In this document: in pieces, positions 8,287 to 15,935 of the stretch | How the letters are laid out: the number at the start of each line of letters is the position of its first letter | Numbering within the stretch: position 1 is the first letter of the stretch | Source of the DNA: JAXGQE01 sp040766585 | Lineage (GTDB): Bacteria > Bacillota > SLNR01 | DNA: 64,000 nucleotides | Assembly: GCA_040766585.1 (NCBI GenBank) | Contig: JAXGQE010000007.1 | Span: forward strand, 1 to 64,000 | Direction of reading: 5' to 3' | Program-made: the position numbers and the translations under genes | The notes under the pieces: generated by a model | What the model was told of the DNA's origin: nothing | Seen by the model: only the letters and a program-made list of their open reading frames with translations | Database searches by the model: none

Positions 8287-9690
8287 ATGTCATGGACCCG
8301 GTTTGCGTTGGATCAGGGAGAAAAAGTGGATACAATCGGTACATACTCGTCAGGCGATGAAACCTATCTGCCTCTTCACCAGATGGCACGAGCTCTGGGT
8401 GTCCCTTTAACGCTGGAAAGAGATCGTCATGGAAGATATTGTTTGGCGATAATGCCCAATGAAGGGCAGAGGGGCTTTGGCCAGATATTTTCAAAACACA
8501 GGAAAGATATTCAAGATTCCCTTCAACCACAAGTACAAGCACTCTCTGATCTGAACCAACGCATTTTCTCTCATCCCGAAGCAGGCAATGAGGAATTTGA
8601 CGCAGCCGCCACCATTACAGACTTTCTCACGAGAATTGGTTTTACGGTTACCTGCGGCTTACCCGGTGTTAATCCGATAAATGGAGAAAATGTATTTCTT
8701 GATACTGCTTTCAAAGCTGTAATCAAAGGAAAAGCGGCTGGCCCAGTCCTATGCATCATGCTGGAATACGATGCTCTGCCTATGGGGCATGCCTGCGGTC
8801 ATAATCTGATAGCGGTCTCCGGATTGGCCGCTGCCGCCGGCTTGGCTCCCTTAATGGCCCGGACAGTCGGAGAGCTTTGGGTAATCGGGACGCCGGCGGA
8901 GGAAGGCGGGAAATATGGAGGTAAAATACCACTGTTGAAAGCCGGCCATTTTGACGGCAGCGACATTGTATTGATTACTCATCCCGGCGATCGTTGGGAT
9001 ACCGGTGCGGACTTTCTGGCCATATCCGGCGGGCGCTTCACATTTTCAAGTCCTCCTTCTTTTGATTCGGGAATCAGTGCCTTGGATGCCGCTGTTTTGG
9101 CATATACCAACATTGAAATGATACGTGAACATACTCGTCCGGATACACGAATCCACGGTATTGTGAAAGAAGGAGGAACCGCTGTCGGCAGAATCCCACA
9201 CAAAGCAGTGCTCAGCTATGCTGTAAGAGCTTTGGATCAACCGTATGTGGAAGTACTCAAATGTAAAATTGAACAATGCGTTAAAGCCGCTGCCGATGCT
9301 GTGGGCGCTGATGTTCAAATTGCCTGGAGTTACGGATACAGTGCACCCATCAATGTTCCGCTTCTTGATTCGCTGGTTCTCTCCGCCGCAAAAGAGGCAG
9401 GTACGGATGGTATTAAGAAATGGGAAGCTCTCGGTTCATCTGACCTTGGCAATGTAGGATATGAAATTCCCACATGCAATTTGTGGTTTAAAATCGCGCC
9501 AGAAGGGATTCTTCCGCATACCCATGAGTTCATGAAAGCTGCTGGAAGCATGGCAGGGTTTCAATCTGCATTGAAAGCAGGACTCATTTTGGCAGAGTCT
9601 GGAATGGCAATGTTTGAAAACCCACAGATCATTCAGTCCATTGCCGATGATTTCAGACATCTGAAAAACATCCTGATAGGGGACCGGTAA
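8287..9690 (+). CDS. M20 family amidohydrolase with N-terminal extension
   Basis: Predicted 467-residue metal-dependent hydrolase of the AbgB/aminoacylase M20D group, which cleaves N-acyl or peptide-like amide bonds. The catalytic part starts near residue 80 (LNQRIFSHPEAGNEEFDAA) and holds YDALPMGHACGHN and TPAEEGGKYGG; a late His lies in PHTHEFMKAAG. The first 75 residues are not part of the usual fold. They contain YLPLHQMARALGVPLTLERD, resembling the small repeat domain before some copper amine oxidases and cell-wall enzymes. AGGAGG lies just before ATG 8287. It closes the D-aminoacylase operon and probably shares its substrate class. Confidence 0.82.
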   Translation: MSWTRFALDQGEKVDTIGTYSSGDETYLPLHQMARALGVPLTLERDRHGRYCLAIMPNEGQRGFGQIFSKHRKDIQDSLQPQVQALSDLNQRIFSHPEAGNEEFDAAATITDFLTRIGFTVTCGLPGVNPINGENVFLDTAFKAVIKGKAAGPVLCIMLEYDALPMGHACGHNLIAVSGLAAAAGLAPLMARTVGELWVIGTPAEEGGKYGGKIPLLKAGHFDGSDIVLITHPGDRWDTGADFLAISGGRFTFSSPPSFDSGISALDAAVLAYTNIEMIREHTRPDTRIHGIVKEGGTAVGRIPHKAVLSYAVRALDQPYVEVLKCKIEQCVKAAADAVGADVQIAWSYGYSAPINVPLLDSLVLSAAKEAGTDGIKKWEALGSSDLGNVGYEIPTCNLWFKIAPEGILPHTHEFMKAAGSMAGFQSALKAGLILAESGMAMFENPQIIQSIADDFRHLKNILIGDR

Positions 9691-9694
9691 ATAG

Positions 9695-9724
9695 TTGACA
9701 TCCGTAAGCAGTTTGGTATATAAT
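9695..9724 (+). promoter_or_regulatory. Promoter of trxB-trxA-csoR
   Basis: Consensus TTGACA (9695-9700) and consensus TATAAT (9719-9724) with an 18-base spacer, starting 4 bases after the preceding stop codon. Confidence 0.85.
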
Positions 9725-9732
9725 ATCATCAG

Positions 9733-9749
9733 ATACCCTAGGGGGTATA
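9733..9749 (+). promoter_or_regulatory. CsoR-type operator
   Basis: ATACCCTAGGGGGTATA is an inverted repeat of the T-A-C-C-C / G-G-G-T-A type bound by CsoR-family repressors. It covers about +2 to +18 of the predicted transcript. A CsoR-family gene is third in the same operon, so autoregulation is the simple reading. Regulator binding is inferred, not shown. Confidence 0.65.
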
Positions 9750-9786
9750 AGGTGAATTCTGGCCGAAAGGAAGTGTTGTCTACAAC

Positions 9787-10710
9787 ATGGACAAGAAAAT
9801 CTATGATGTTGTGATATTAGGAGGAGGTCCGGCAGGATTGAGTGCTGCCATTTATTCTGGCAGAGCCCTGCTGTCTACACTGGTAATCGAACGGGGATTG
9901 TTAGGAGGACAAGCAGTAACGACAGAAGCCATAGCGAACTACCCAGGTTTTGCTGAAGAGATTACTGGACCGGAACTGATGATGATGATGGAAAAACAGG
10001 CCAAGAATTTCGGAGCTGAATTCGTTACCGCAGATATTGAAAGTGTAGAGTTCGAAAAGAATCTGAAGAGGGTTCGTGCCAATGGCAATGAATATCACGG
10101 TAAGACACTGATTATAGCCGGAGGGGCAGCCCCCAACAAGTTGAATGTACCGGGTGAAGGAAAGTTTACTGGCGCGGGGGTATCATACTGCGCAACATGC
10201 GATGGTGCCTTTTTCATGGATCGTCATGTATATGTCATAGGCGGAGGCGATTCTGCCATACAGGAAGCCATTTATCTGACAAAGTTCGCTGAACGAGTAA
10301 CCGTTGTTCACAGACGTGACCAGCTTCGGGCGACCAAAGTTGTGCAGGAAAAAGCTTTTGTTAATCCTAAGATTGACTTTTTATGGGATACCGTCGTTGA
10401 GGAGATACTCGGATCGAATCGTGTAGAGTTTTTGAAGGTAAAAAATGTGAAGTCAAATGAAGTCGAAACAGTCGCTGCCGATGGTGTATTTGTTTATGTA
10501 GGAATAACACCCAACACTGCGATTCTTCCGAAAGAGATAACTCTGAGCCCTCAGGGCTATGTAGTCACCGATGATGAAATGAAAACATCTGTAGAAGGTG
10601 TTTTTGCAGCGGGAGACATCCGTCAGAAGCCTCTCAGGCAGATTGTTACAGCAGTTAGTGATGGTGCGATAGCTTCCATCTCAGCCGAGAAATACATTGA
10701 AAAAATTTAA
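9787..10710 (+). CDS. trxB: Thioredoxin-disulfide reductase
   Basis: Predicted 307-residue flavoenzyme that passes electrons from NAD(P)H to thioredoxin. It has the FAD dinucleotide motif GGGPAGLSAAIYSGRA, the redox disulfide CATC in SYCATCDGAFF, a second dinucleotide motif VIGGGDSAIQEA, and the C-terminal FAD motif GVFAAGDIR. Length is normal. It is directly followed by trxA, its substrate, and is driven by a strong promoter overlapping a CsoR-type site. Whether NADPH or a ferredoxin/F420-type donor is used cannot be decided here; HRRDQLRA around the second motif favours NADPH. Confidence 0.95.
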   Translation: MDKKIYDVVILGGGPAGLSAAIYSGRALLSTLVIERGLLGGQAVTTEAIANYPGFAEEITGPELMMMMEKQAKNFGAEFVTADIESVEFEKNLKRVRANGNEYHGKTLIIAGGAAPNKLNVPGEGKFTGAGVSYCATCDGAFFMDRHVYVIGGGDSAIQEAIYLTKFAERVTVVHRRDQLRATKVVQEKAFVNPKIDFLWDTVVEEILGSNRVEFLKVKNVKSNEVETVAADGVFVYVGITPNTAILPKEITLSPQGYVVTDDEMKTSVEGVFAAGDIRQKPLRQIVTAVSDGAIASISAEKYIEKI

Positions 10711-10722
10711 GGGGGAGAAACG

Positions 10723-11055
10723 ATGAGCGACAAAGTGATTAATGTGACAGACAAAAGTTTTAACGAAGAAGTGATTCAGTCAATGGCTCCTGTACTGGTT
10801 GATTTTTGGGCACCATGGTGCGGTCCATGCAAAATGATAGCTCCTGTCATTGAACAGATTGCAGAAGAATATGACGGGAAACTGAAAGTATCCAAATTGA
10901 ATGTAGACGATAATCGAGAAACAGCCGGTAAATTCGGTGTCATGAGTATTCCAACGATGCTGTTGTTTGTGGAAGGAAAAGCTGTGGACCGTTACGTTGG
11001 ATACATGCCCAAAGAAAAGCTAAAAGAAAATATCAAAAATTCACTTTCATGGTAA
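10723..11055 (+). CDS. trxA: Thioredoxin
   Basis: Predicted 110-residue thioredoxin with the classical active site FWAPWCGPCKMIAPV at about residues 28-42 and the cis-proline loop SIPTMLLF near residue 75. It reduces protein disulfides in the cytoplasm. It starts 12 bases after trxB with a GGGGGAGA ribosome site. Both active-site positions are Cys, so this one is not a selenoprotein. Confidence 0.96.
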   Translation: MSDKVINVTDKSFNEEVIQSMAPVLVDFWAPWCGPCKMIAPVIEQIAEEYDGKLKVSKLNVDDNRETAGKFGVMSIPTMLLFVEGKAVDRYVGYMPKEKLKENIKNSLSW

Positions 11056-11071
11056 CTGGGGGTGATCCAGT

Positions 11072-11347
11072 TTGACGGATCAAGCCAGCGATAGCAAAAA
11101 AGATATCTTGCAGCGTTTGAAACGAATTGAAGGACAGGCTCGCGGGTTGCAGAGGATGATCGAAGAGGATCGGGCCTGCAATGACGTGGTGATCCAGCTG
11201 TCTGCAATAAAATCTGCCATCGATCGTGTTTCATTGGCCATTGTGGGTACGCATATGATTGATTGTATCACAGAAGAGATGAAAGAAAGCGGCGACTGCA
11301 AGAAAGTGTTTGATGAGATGAAAGATATGTTTTTAAAGTTGTCTTAA
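11072..11347 (+). CDS. csoR: CsoR-family metal/redox-sensing repressor
   Basis: Predicted 91-residue all-helical DNA-binding protein of the CsoR/RcnR/CstR family. It retains the Cu(I) ligand set: Cys in EEDRACNDV and His plus Cys in THMIDC (H-x3-C), matching the Cys-His-Cys site of copper-sensing CsoR. KKDILQRLKRIEGQARGLQRM is the family N-terminal helix. A further Cys occurs in SGDCKKVF. The start is TTG 11072 with GGGGGTGA upstream. Being in the trxBA operon rather than with a copper ATPase is unusual, and a thiol-stress role is possible. Confidence 0.85.
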   Translation: MTDQASDSKKDILQRLKRIEGQARGLQRMIEEDRACNDVVIQLSAIKSAIDRVSLAIVGTHMIDCITEEMKESGDCKKVFDEMKDMFLKLS

Positions 11348-11354
11348 TGAAGTC

Positions 11355-11394
11355 TAGAAACAGAGTGGCGAATCATTGTCGCTTTGTTTCTTTC
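11355..11394 (+). terminator. Probable terminator after csoR
   Basis: GAAACA (11357-11362) pairs with TGTTTC (11385-11390) and GCGA with TCGC inside, followed by a T-rich tail. The stem is imperfect. Confidence 0.6.
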
Positions 11395-11447
11395 TGAAAA
11401 TCGATACTACATTACCGGTTGTTTCCAACTAATAAGGAGAGAGTTCC

Positions 11448-12155
11448 ATGCAGTGGATCTGGTCCATGCTTGTTCGTATTTTACTGATTTGTCCGGCTGG
11501 CTTTAGGAAACACGCGGCTGCCCGTTTGGCAGACTATATTCTGCATCGGTATGCTGTCATAGAAGTGAAAGGTGCGGAAATTCTTCATCGATATAAGGGA
11601 AAAAATCTTCTTTTCATTTCAAACCACTTGAGCAATTCCGACGCTATCGTGCTGGATCATGTGCTAAAGAGTTTTAATCCTGTTTTCCTGGCAGGCATCA
11701 AATTAAAACGAGAAAGCGGCAGTCGCTTAATGCTTTCCACTTTTAATACCATTCCGATTGATCCCGAGAAGGCAGATCGTCATGCCCTTTTCGAGGCGGT
11801 TGAAGCATCACGCAGAGGTAATTCTGTACTCATTTTTCCAGAAGGGACACGCAGTCGTACCGCAAGTATGATTCATGCCAAGAAGGGGATTATCTTGCTG
11901 GCAAAAATGGTACGGGTACCTGTGATTCCTGTTGCTGTTGAAGGTACTGAGCATTTGCTTCCAATCAATGATGAAGACATGAACCGAGAGTTCTTCCGCA
12001 AAGCGAATGTGAAAGTCACCATCGGTGAGCCCCTGGAAGTACCCCCGGAACGCCAGAATGAAAGCAAAAGACAATGGGAAGAAAGAGTATTGGATTACTA
12101 CATGCGCGGCATTGCTGGTTTATTGTCTCCACAATATCGAGGTGTCTACAGTTAG
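11448..12155 (+). CDS. plsC: 1-acyl-sn-glycerol-3-phosphate acyltransferase
   Basis: Predicted 235-residue membrane-associated acyltransferase that makes phosphatidic acid from lysophosphatidic acid. The HX4D catalytic motif is ISNHLSNSDAIVLDH and the glycerol-phosphate motif is IFPEGTRSR; PVIPVAVEGTEHL is also conserved. A hydrophobic N-terminal segment (WSMLVRILLICPAGF) anchors the protein. GGAGAGAG precedes ATG 11448. It is followed after 15 bases by a ylbF-family gene. Confidence 0.88.
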   Translation: MQWIWSMLVRILLICPAGFRKHAAARLADYILHRYAVIEVKGAEILHRYKGKNLLFISNHLSNSDAIVLDHVLKSFNPVFLAGIKLKRESGSRLMLSTFNTIPIDPEKADRHALFEAVEASRRGNSVLIFPEGTRSRTASMIHAKKGIILLAKMVRVPVIPVAVEGTEHLLPINDEDMNREFFRKANVKVTIGEPLEVPPERQNESKRQWEERVLDYYMRGIAGLLSPQYRGVYS

Positions 12156-12170
12156 AAAGGAGTGCTGAAG

Positions 12171-12509
12171 ATGAATGTACACGATCAGGCACACCGTCTC
12201 GCCAGAGAACTGGTTGCCAGCAAGGAATACAGGAACCTTATTGAAGTGCAAAAACGCTTAAAACAAGATGAACAGTGCAAAGAAATGCTCAAGGATTTTC
12301 AGAAGAAGCAATTTGAACTTCAGGCAGCACAGCTTTCGGGACAGGATGTGAAAGACAAAGAAGAAAAATTGCAGCAATTATATAGTGTATTGTCTGCCAA
12401 CAGTCTAGCACGGGAAGTTTTGGAAGCGGAATATAGTTTCAACAAACTCTATACGGATATCCAGAAGATCATCAACGATGCCATTGCAGAAAGCTTAGAT
12501 ATGGAGTAA
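12171..12509 (+). CDS. YlbF/YmcA family protein
   Basis: Predicted 112-residue, mostly alpha-helical protein of the YlbF/YmcA family (DUF964). Typical pattern: repeated charged helices with ASKEYRNLIEVQKRLKQDEQ and a C-terminal helix ending in NDAIAESLDME. In Bacillus, YlbF and YmcA with YaaT form a complex that affects RNase Y-dependent mRNA maturation; an rny gene lies at 48567 here, so a similar role is possible. GTG 12162 is in frame, but AAAGGAG (12156-12162) fits ATG 12171. Confidence 0.78.
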   Translation: MNVHDQAHRLARELVASKEYRNLIEVQKRLKQDEQCKEMLKDFQKKQFELQAAQLSGQDVKDKEEKLQQLYSVLSANSLAREVLEAEYSFNKLYTDIQKIINDAIAESLDME

Positions 12510-12516
12510 AATATGT

Positions 12517-12545
12517 TTGTGTATGGCAAAATATTGTAGTATAAT
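12517..12545 (+). promoter_or_regulatory. Promoter of the liv operon leader
   Basis: TTGTGT (12517-12522) and consensus TATAAT (12540-12545) with a 17-base spacer, about 20 bases before the T-box leader begins. Confidence 0.7.
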
Positions 12546-12564
12546 GAGTAAGTGCAAATGGAAA

Positions 12565-12820
12565 AAGCTATGACAGGAAAAAGTAGGTCTGACAACCCGA
12601 TTTGTAGCGACCCGGGCGGGTGGGAGCCGGGATTCGGAGCAGGCTGAAAGTCATCCTCAAGCTGCAGGCTGAATCGAGTAAGCTGAGCCGGTGATGCAAC
12701 CGTTATTTCGCAGGAATCCGATAAGGGTTTCTTGAGGCAGTTGCTGCAAGGCAACTGTGAAACTGGGTGGTACCACGAGCTAACTCGTCCCTGGCAGCAA
12801 TGCCGGTGACGGTTTTTTTT
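12565..12820 (+). ncRNA. T-box leader for branched-chain amino acids
   Basis: The conserved T-box sequence GGGTGGTACCACG is at 12765-12777. Stem I has a typical distal part (AGCGACCC... GGTGGGAGCCGGG, 12616-12642). On its 3' side GAAAGTCATCCTCAAGCTG fits the specifier region, giving GTC (12650-12652, Val) as the best-aligned specifier, directly followed by ATC (Ile) and CTC (Leu). The element ends in a terminator. It precedes the livJHMGF genes, so uncharged branched-chain tRNA should raise transporter expression. The choice among the three codons is inference. Confidence 0.93.
12785..12820 (+). terminator. T-box terminator
   Basis: CGTC..TGGCA, loop GCAA, TGCCG..GACG, then eight T residues. 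It overlaps the region that would form the antiterminator with the T-box sequence. Confidence 0.85.
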
Positions 12821-12900
12821 GTTCGAAGGGGGGTGCACTTTGCATACTCGAGGAGTCATTTTCCTCATAGCTGACTCAATTATGAAAGGGAGGATAGTCA

Positions 12901-14022
12901 ATGTCAAAAAGTAAACTGTTTGCAATTGGTTTAGTTCTGGCTTTAATGGTGGGTATGTTGGCAGGATGCGGTGGCACAAATGGTGATGCAGAAATTAAAA
13001 TTGGAATGATCGGACCTCTGTCCGGTGACTACGCGACTTACGGTCTTAGTACACAGCGCGGGATTGAAATAGCTGTTGAGGAGATTAATGCTGCCGGTGG
13101 AATTGACGGGAAGTCAATTACCCTCATATCTGAAGATTCAAAAGGTGTTCCTGCCGACGCTGCATTAGCCGCCTCTAAGCTAATGGATCAAGATGGAGTT
13201 GTTGCTATCATGGGACCAGTCCTCAGCGGTGAAACCTCCACGGTAGCTGAATTTGCTGATGAAGCGGAAGTCATTGTATTTTCGTCTTCGGCAACTGCAA
13301 CAGGAATCCCTGATATTGGTGAATATGTTTTCAGAAACTGTTTAACCGATGATGTTCAGGCTGCTCAGCTGGTTGAGTATGCTGTAGCTGAACTGGGTGT
13401 TAAGAAGATAGCTATTCTTTATGCTAAAAACGACTATGGTGAAGCATTGAAAAATGCTGCAGAAAGCAAAGCTCGTGAACTGCAGGCTTTGGTTGCAGTT
13501 GAAAGTTACTCCGATGGTGAAAGTGATTTCAACGCAGTTTTGACAAGCATTAAACGGCAGCAGCCCGATGCACTGTTCATTGGTGGCTACTATACCGAAG
13601 CTGCTCGTATAGCTCAGCAGGCAGTGGCCCAGGATATGGATGTACAGCTTTTGGGTGCTGATGGATTCTATTCCCCAGTTCTTGTTGAATTGGGCGGGGA
13701 TGCAGTAGAAGGTGCAATATTTACTGCCGGTTTCTACCCGGGAGATCCAACGGAAGCCGTTCAGAGCTTCATTACTGCCTACCAGGATAAATACGACGAA
13801 GATCCCGATATGTTTGCTGCTCAGGCATACGATGCAATGAAAATTGTTGCCGCTGCCATTGAAGAAGGCGGAGACGATCCCGCTGCTATTCGCCAGGCTA
13901 TACTCGATACAGCAGACTACCCCGGAATAACCGGAAAGACTTCATTCCAGCCCAACGGGGATGTTGAAAAAGAAGTACTGATTTTGAAAGTGGTTGAAGG
14001 CAAATTTGAAAAATTGCGGTAA
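12901..14022 (+). CDS. livJ: Branched-chain amino acid-binding lipoprotein
   Basis: Predicted 373-residue lipoprotein of the type I periplasmic-binding fold (LivJ/LivK). The signal peptide ends in lipobox LAGC at about residues 20-23. The mature part starts with IKIGMIGPLSGDYATYG, the usual first strand of the family, and includes GPVLSGETSTVAEFA and DALFIGGYYTEAARIAQQA. It should bind Leu, Ile or Val outside the membrane. AAAGGGAGG precedes ATG 12901. The T-box leader and downstream livHMGF genes support branched-chain substrates. Confidence 0.92.
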   Translation: MSKSKLFAIGLVLALMVGMLAGCGGTNGDAEIKIGMIGPLSGDYATYGLSTQRGIEIAVEEINAAGGIDGKSITLISEDSKGVPADAALAASKLMDQDGVVAIMGPVLSGETSTVAEFADEAEVIVFSSSATATGIPDIGEYVFRNCLTDDVQAAQLVEYAVAELGVKKIAILYAKNDYGEALKNAAESKARELQALVAVESYSDGESDFNAVLTSIKRQQPDALFIGGYYTEAARIAQQAVAQDMDVQLLGADGFYSPVLVELGGDAVEGAIFTAGFYPGDPTEAVQSFITAYQDKYDEDPDMFAAQAYDAMKIVAAAIEEGGDDPAAIRQAILDTADYPGITGKTSFQPNGDVEKEVLILKVVEGKFEKLR

Positions 14023-14040
14023 AGTTATCTGACCAGGCTT

Positions 14041-14070
14041 TGGCCGAACTGTCTTTTGACAGTTCGGCCA
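14041..14070 (+). promoter_or_regulatory. Stem-loop between livJ and livH
   Basis: TGGCCGAACTGTC and GACAGTTCGGCCA make a perfect 13-bp stem with a TTTT loop, 18 bases after the livJ stop. No T run follows, so it is more likely an mRNA-stabilising hairpin that favours livJ than a full terminator. The differential-expression role is inferred from similar binding-protein operons. Confidence 0.7.
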
Positions 14071-14112
14071 GTTCCTGCAGTCGTATATGAGGAATTGGGA
14101 GTGCTGTGGATA

Positions 14113-15030
14113 ATGTTGGAAGAATTGATTTCTTTTGCTCAACAATTGATCAACGGATTGACTTTGGGAAGCGTGTATGCCCTAATCGCGTTGGGCTATA
14201 CCATGGTGTATGGTATCATGGAGCTTATCAATTTTGCTCACGGTGAGATTTATATGGTAGGTTCTTTCATAGGCATGTTTTGCTATGTATCTTTTGGTAT
14301 TCCTTTCCCCATTGCATTTATTGCTGCAATGGCTTCTTCTTCATTGCTTGGCTTTACTGTCGAAAAAATCGCATATCGGCCTCTTAGAAAATCTCCACGG
14401 ATTGCCATGCTGATTAGTGCAATCGGGGTTTCAATTCTTCTTCAAAACTTAGGAATCCGATTCTGGGGACCCCAGGCTCGCCCCTTTCCGCAACCCTTTG
14501 CAGTATCGATCTTTCGGCTTGCGGAGATAACCACAGAAGGAAGTACTATGGCTATCCAGATTAGCTCACTGCAGTTATTTATTATGATGATATCTGTTTT
14601 GCTGATGGTTGGTCTTACTTTCCTGGTACAAAAGACGAAAATCGGAAAAGCAATGAGGGCTACAGCCCAGGATAAAGAGACAGCCAGTTTGATGGGAGTC
14701 AATATTAATCATGTGATTTCATTTACCTTCGCAATCGGATCAGCTCTTGGAGGTGCTGCAGGAGTATTGATTGGTATATATTTTAATTCTGTTTTTCCAA
14801 CTATGGGTGTCCTTCCAGGCTTAAAAGGATTTGTGGCCGCTGTGCTGGGCGGTATTGGCTATATTCCGGGTGCAATGCTGGGAGGCTTGGTTCTCGGTAT
14901 GCTGGAAGTTCTGGGGGCTGCCTACATCTCATCTGCATTGAAAGACGCCATTGCCTTTTCAATACTGATCATTATACTAATACTAAAACCAACCGGTCTT
15001 TTAGGGCGTCAGGTGCAGGAGAAAGTGTAG
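14113..15030 (+). CDS. livH: Branched-chain amino acid ABC permease LivH
   Basis: Predicted 305-residue permease with about eight membrane segments. The N-terminal stretch NGLTLGSVYALIALGYTMVY and MELINFAHGEIYMVG are LivH hallmarks, and the cytoplasmic loop KIGKAMRATAQDKETASLMG is the ATPase contact region. ATG 14113 gives the same distance to the NGLTLG motif as E. coli LivH; GTG 14101 is an alternative with GAGGA upstream. The frame extends further upstream across the livJ-livH hairpin, but that part is not family-like. Confidence 0.9.
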   Translation: MLEELISFAQQLINGLTLGSVYALIALGYTMVYGIMELINFAHGEIYMVGSFIGMFCYVSFGIPFPIAFIAAMASSSLLGFTVEKIAYRPLRKSPRIAMLISAIGVSILLQNLGIRFWGPQARPFPQPFAVSIFRLAEITTEGSTMAIQISSLQLFIMMISVLLMVGLTFLVQKTKIGKAMRATAQDKETASLMGVNINHVISFTFAIGSALGGAAGVLIGIYFNSVFPTMGVLPGLKGFVAAVLGGIGYIPGAMLGGLVLGMLEVLGAAYISSALKDAIAFSILIIILILKPTGLLGRQVQEKV

Positions 15031-15038
15031 GTGATACG

Positions 15039-15935
15039 ATGAATGCATATTATCTCAACATTATTGTTGCCACCAGCATAAGTATAATCCTGGCCCTTAG
15101 CCTGAATCTTGTAACAGGATATACAGGTCAATTATCCCTGGGTCATGCAGCTTTTATGAGTATCGGTGCTTTTACTGCAGGAATCTTCATGGTCAACGGC
15201 GGGTTGCATTTCCTTCCAGCTCTTCTTTTGGGGGCACTGATGGCAGGATTTTTCGGCCTTCTGATCGGCATGCCAACACTTCGGTTGCGCGGTGACTACT
15301 TAGCCATTGCTACATTAGGTTTTGGCGAAATCATTCGTGTTGTCTTTTTGGATCTGGAGATTACAGGCGGTACGATGGGGCTGCGTGGAATTCCCCGGTT
15401 GCCTCAGGAAATTATCCTGCTAGTCATGATCGGCGGAGTGCTAGTCTGCCTGATATCCATGTATCGACTGACGAGTTCTCGAGTAGGACGGGCATTAATC
15501 GCAATTCGTGAAGATGAAATTGCTGCAGAGGCCATGGGGGTTAACACCACACGCTACAAGGTAGTAGCGTTTGCGGTCAGTGCATTGTTTGCCGGTTTGG
15601 CTGGAGGACTGTACGCCATATTTTATCGCTACATCAATCCAGCAAGCTTTGGATTTCTGCGGTCAATTGAAATCTTGTGTATGGTTGTATTGGGAGGCAT
15701 GGGCAATCACCTAGGAGCCGTTGTAGGGGCTTCAGCTCTGACCATTATCCCTGAGATGTTGCGAGCTGCATCTGAGTATCGTCAGATATTCTACGGTATT
15801 CTTCTGGTGGTAATGATGATTGTCAGACCCCAGGGATTGATCAGCGGTCAAACCAGCCGGCAATTTTTTAAACGGAATACTCGAATACTGCAGGAAAAGC
15901 AGAACGCAGTATCGGTCACGGAGGATGAAAAATGA
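15039..15935 (+). CDS. livM: Branched-chain amino acid ABC permease LivM
   Basis: Predicted 298-residue permease with about eight membrane segments. Family signatures include LSLNLVTGYTGQLSLGHAAF, LRLRGDYLAIATLGFGEIIR and RVGRALIAIREDEIAAEAMG, the ATPase coupling loop. It pairs with LivH to form the membrane channel. It starts 8 bases after livH and its last codons overlap livG by 4 bases. Confidence 0.93.
   Translation: MNAYYLNIIVATSISIILALSLNLVTGYTGQLSLGHAAFMSIGAFTAGIFMVNGGLHFLPALLLGALMAGFFGLLIGMPTLRLRGDYLAIATLGFGEIIRVVFLDLEITGGTMGLRGIPRLPQEIILLVMIGGVLVCLISMYRLTSSRVGRALIAIREDEIAAEAMGVNTTRYKVVAFAVSALFAGLAGGLYAIFYRYINPASFGFLRSIEILCMVVLGGMGNHLGAVVGASALTIIPEMLRAASEYRQIFYGILLVVMMIVRPQGLISGQTSRQFFKRNTRILQEKQNAVSVTEDEK

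Noticed and set aside
10723..11055. Possible selenocysteine in thioredoxin
   Set aside because: The active site is a plain CGPC with no in-frame TGA.
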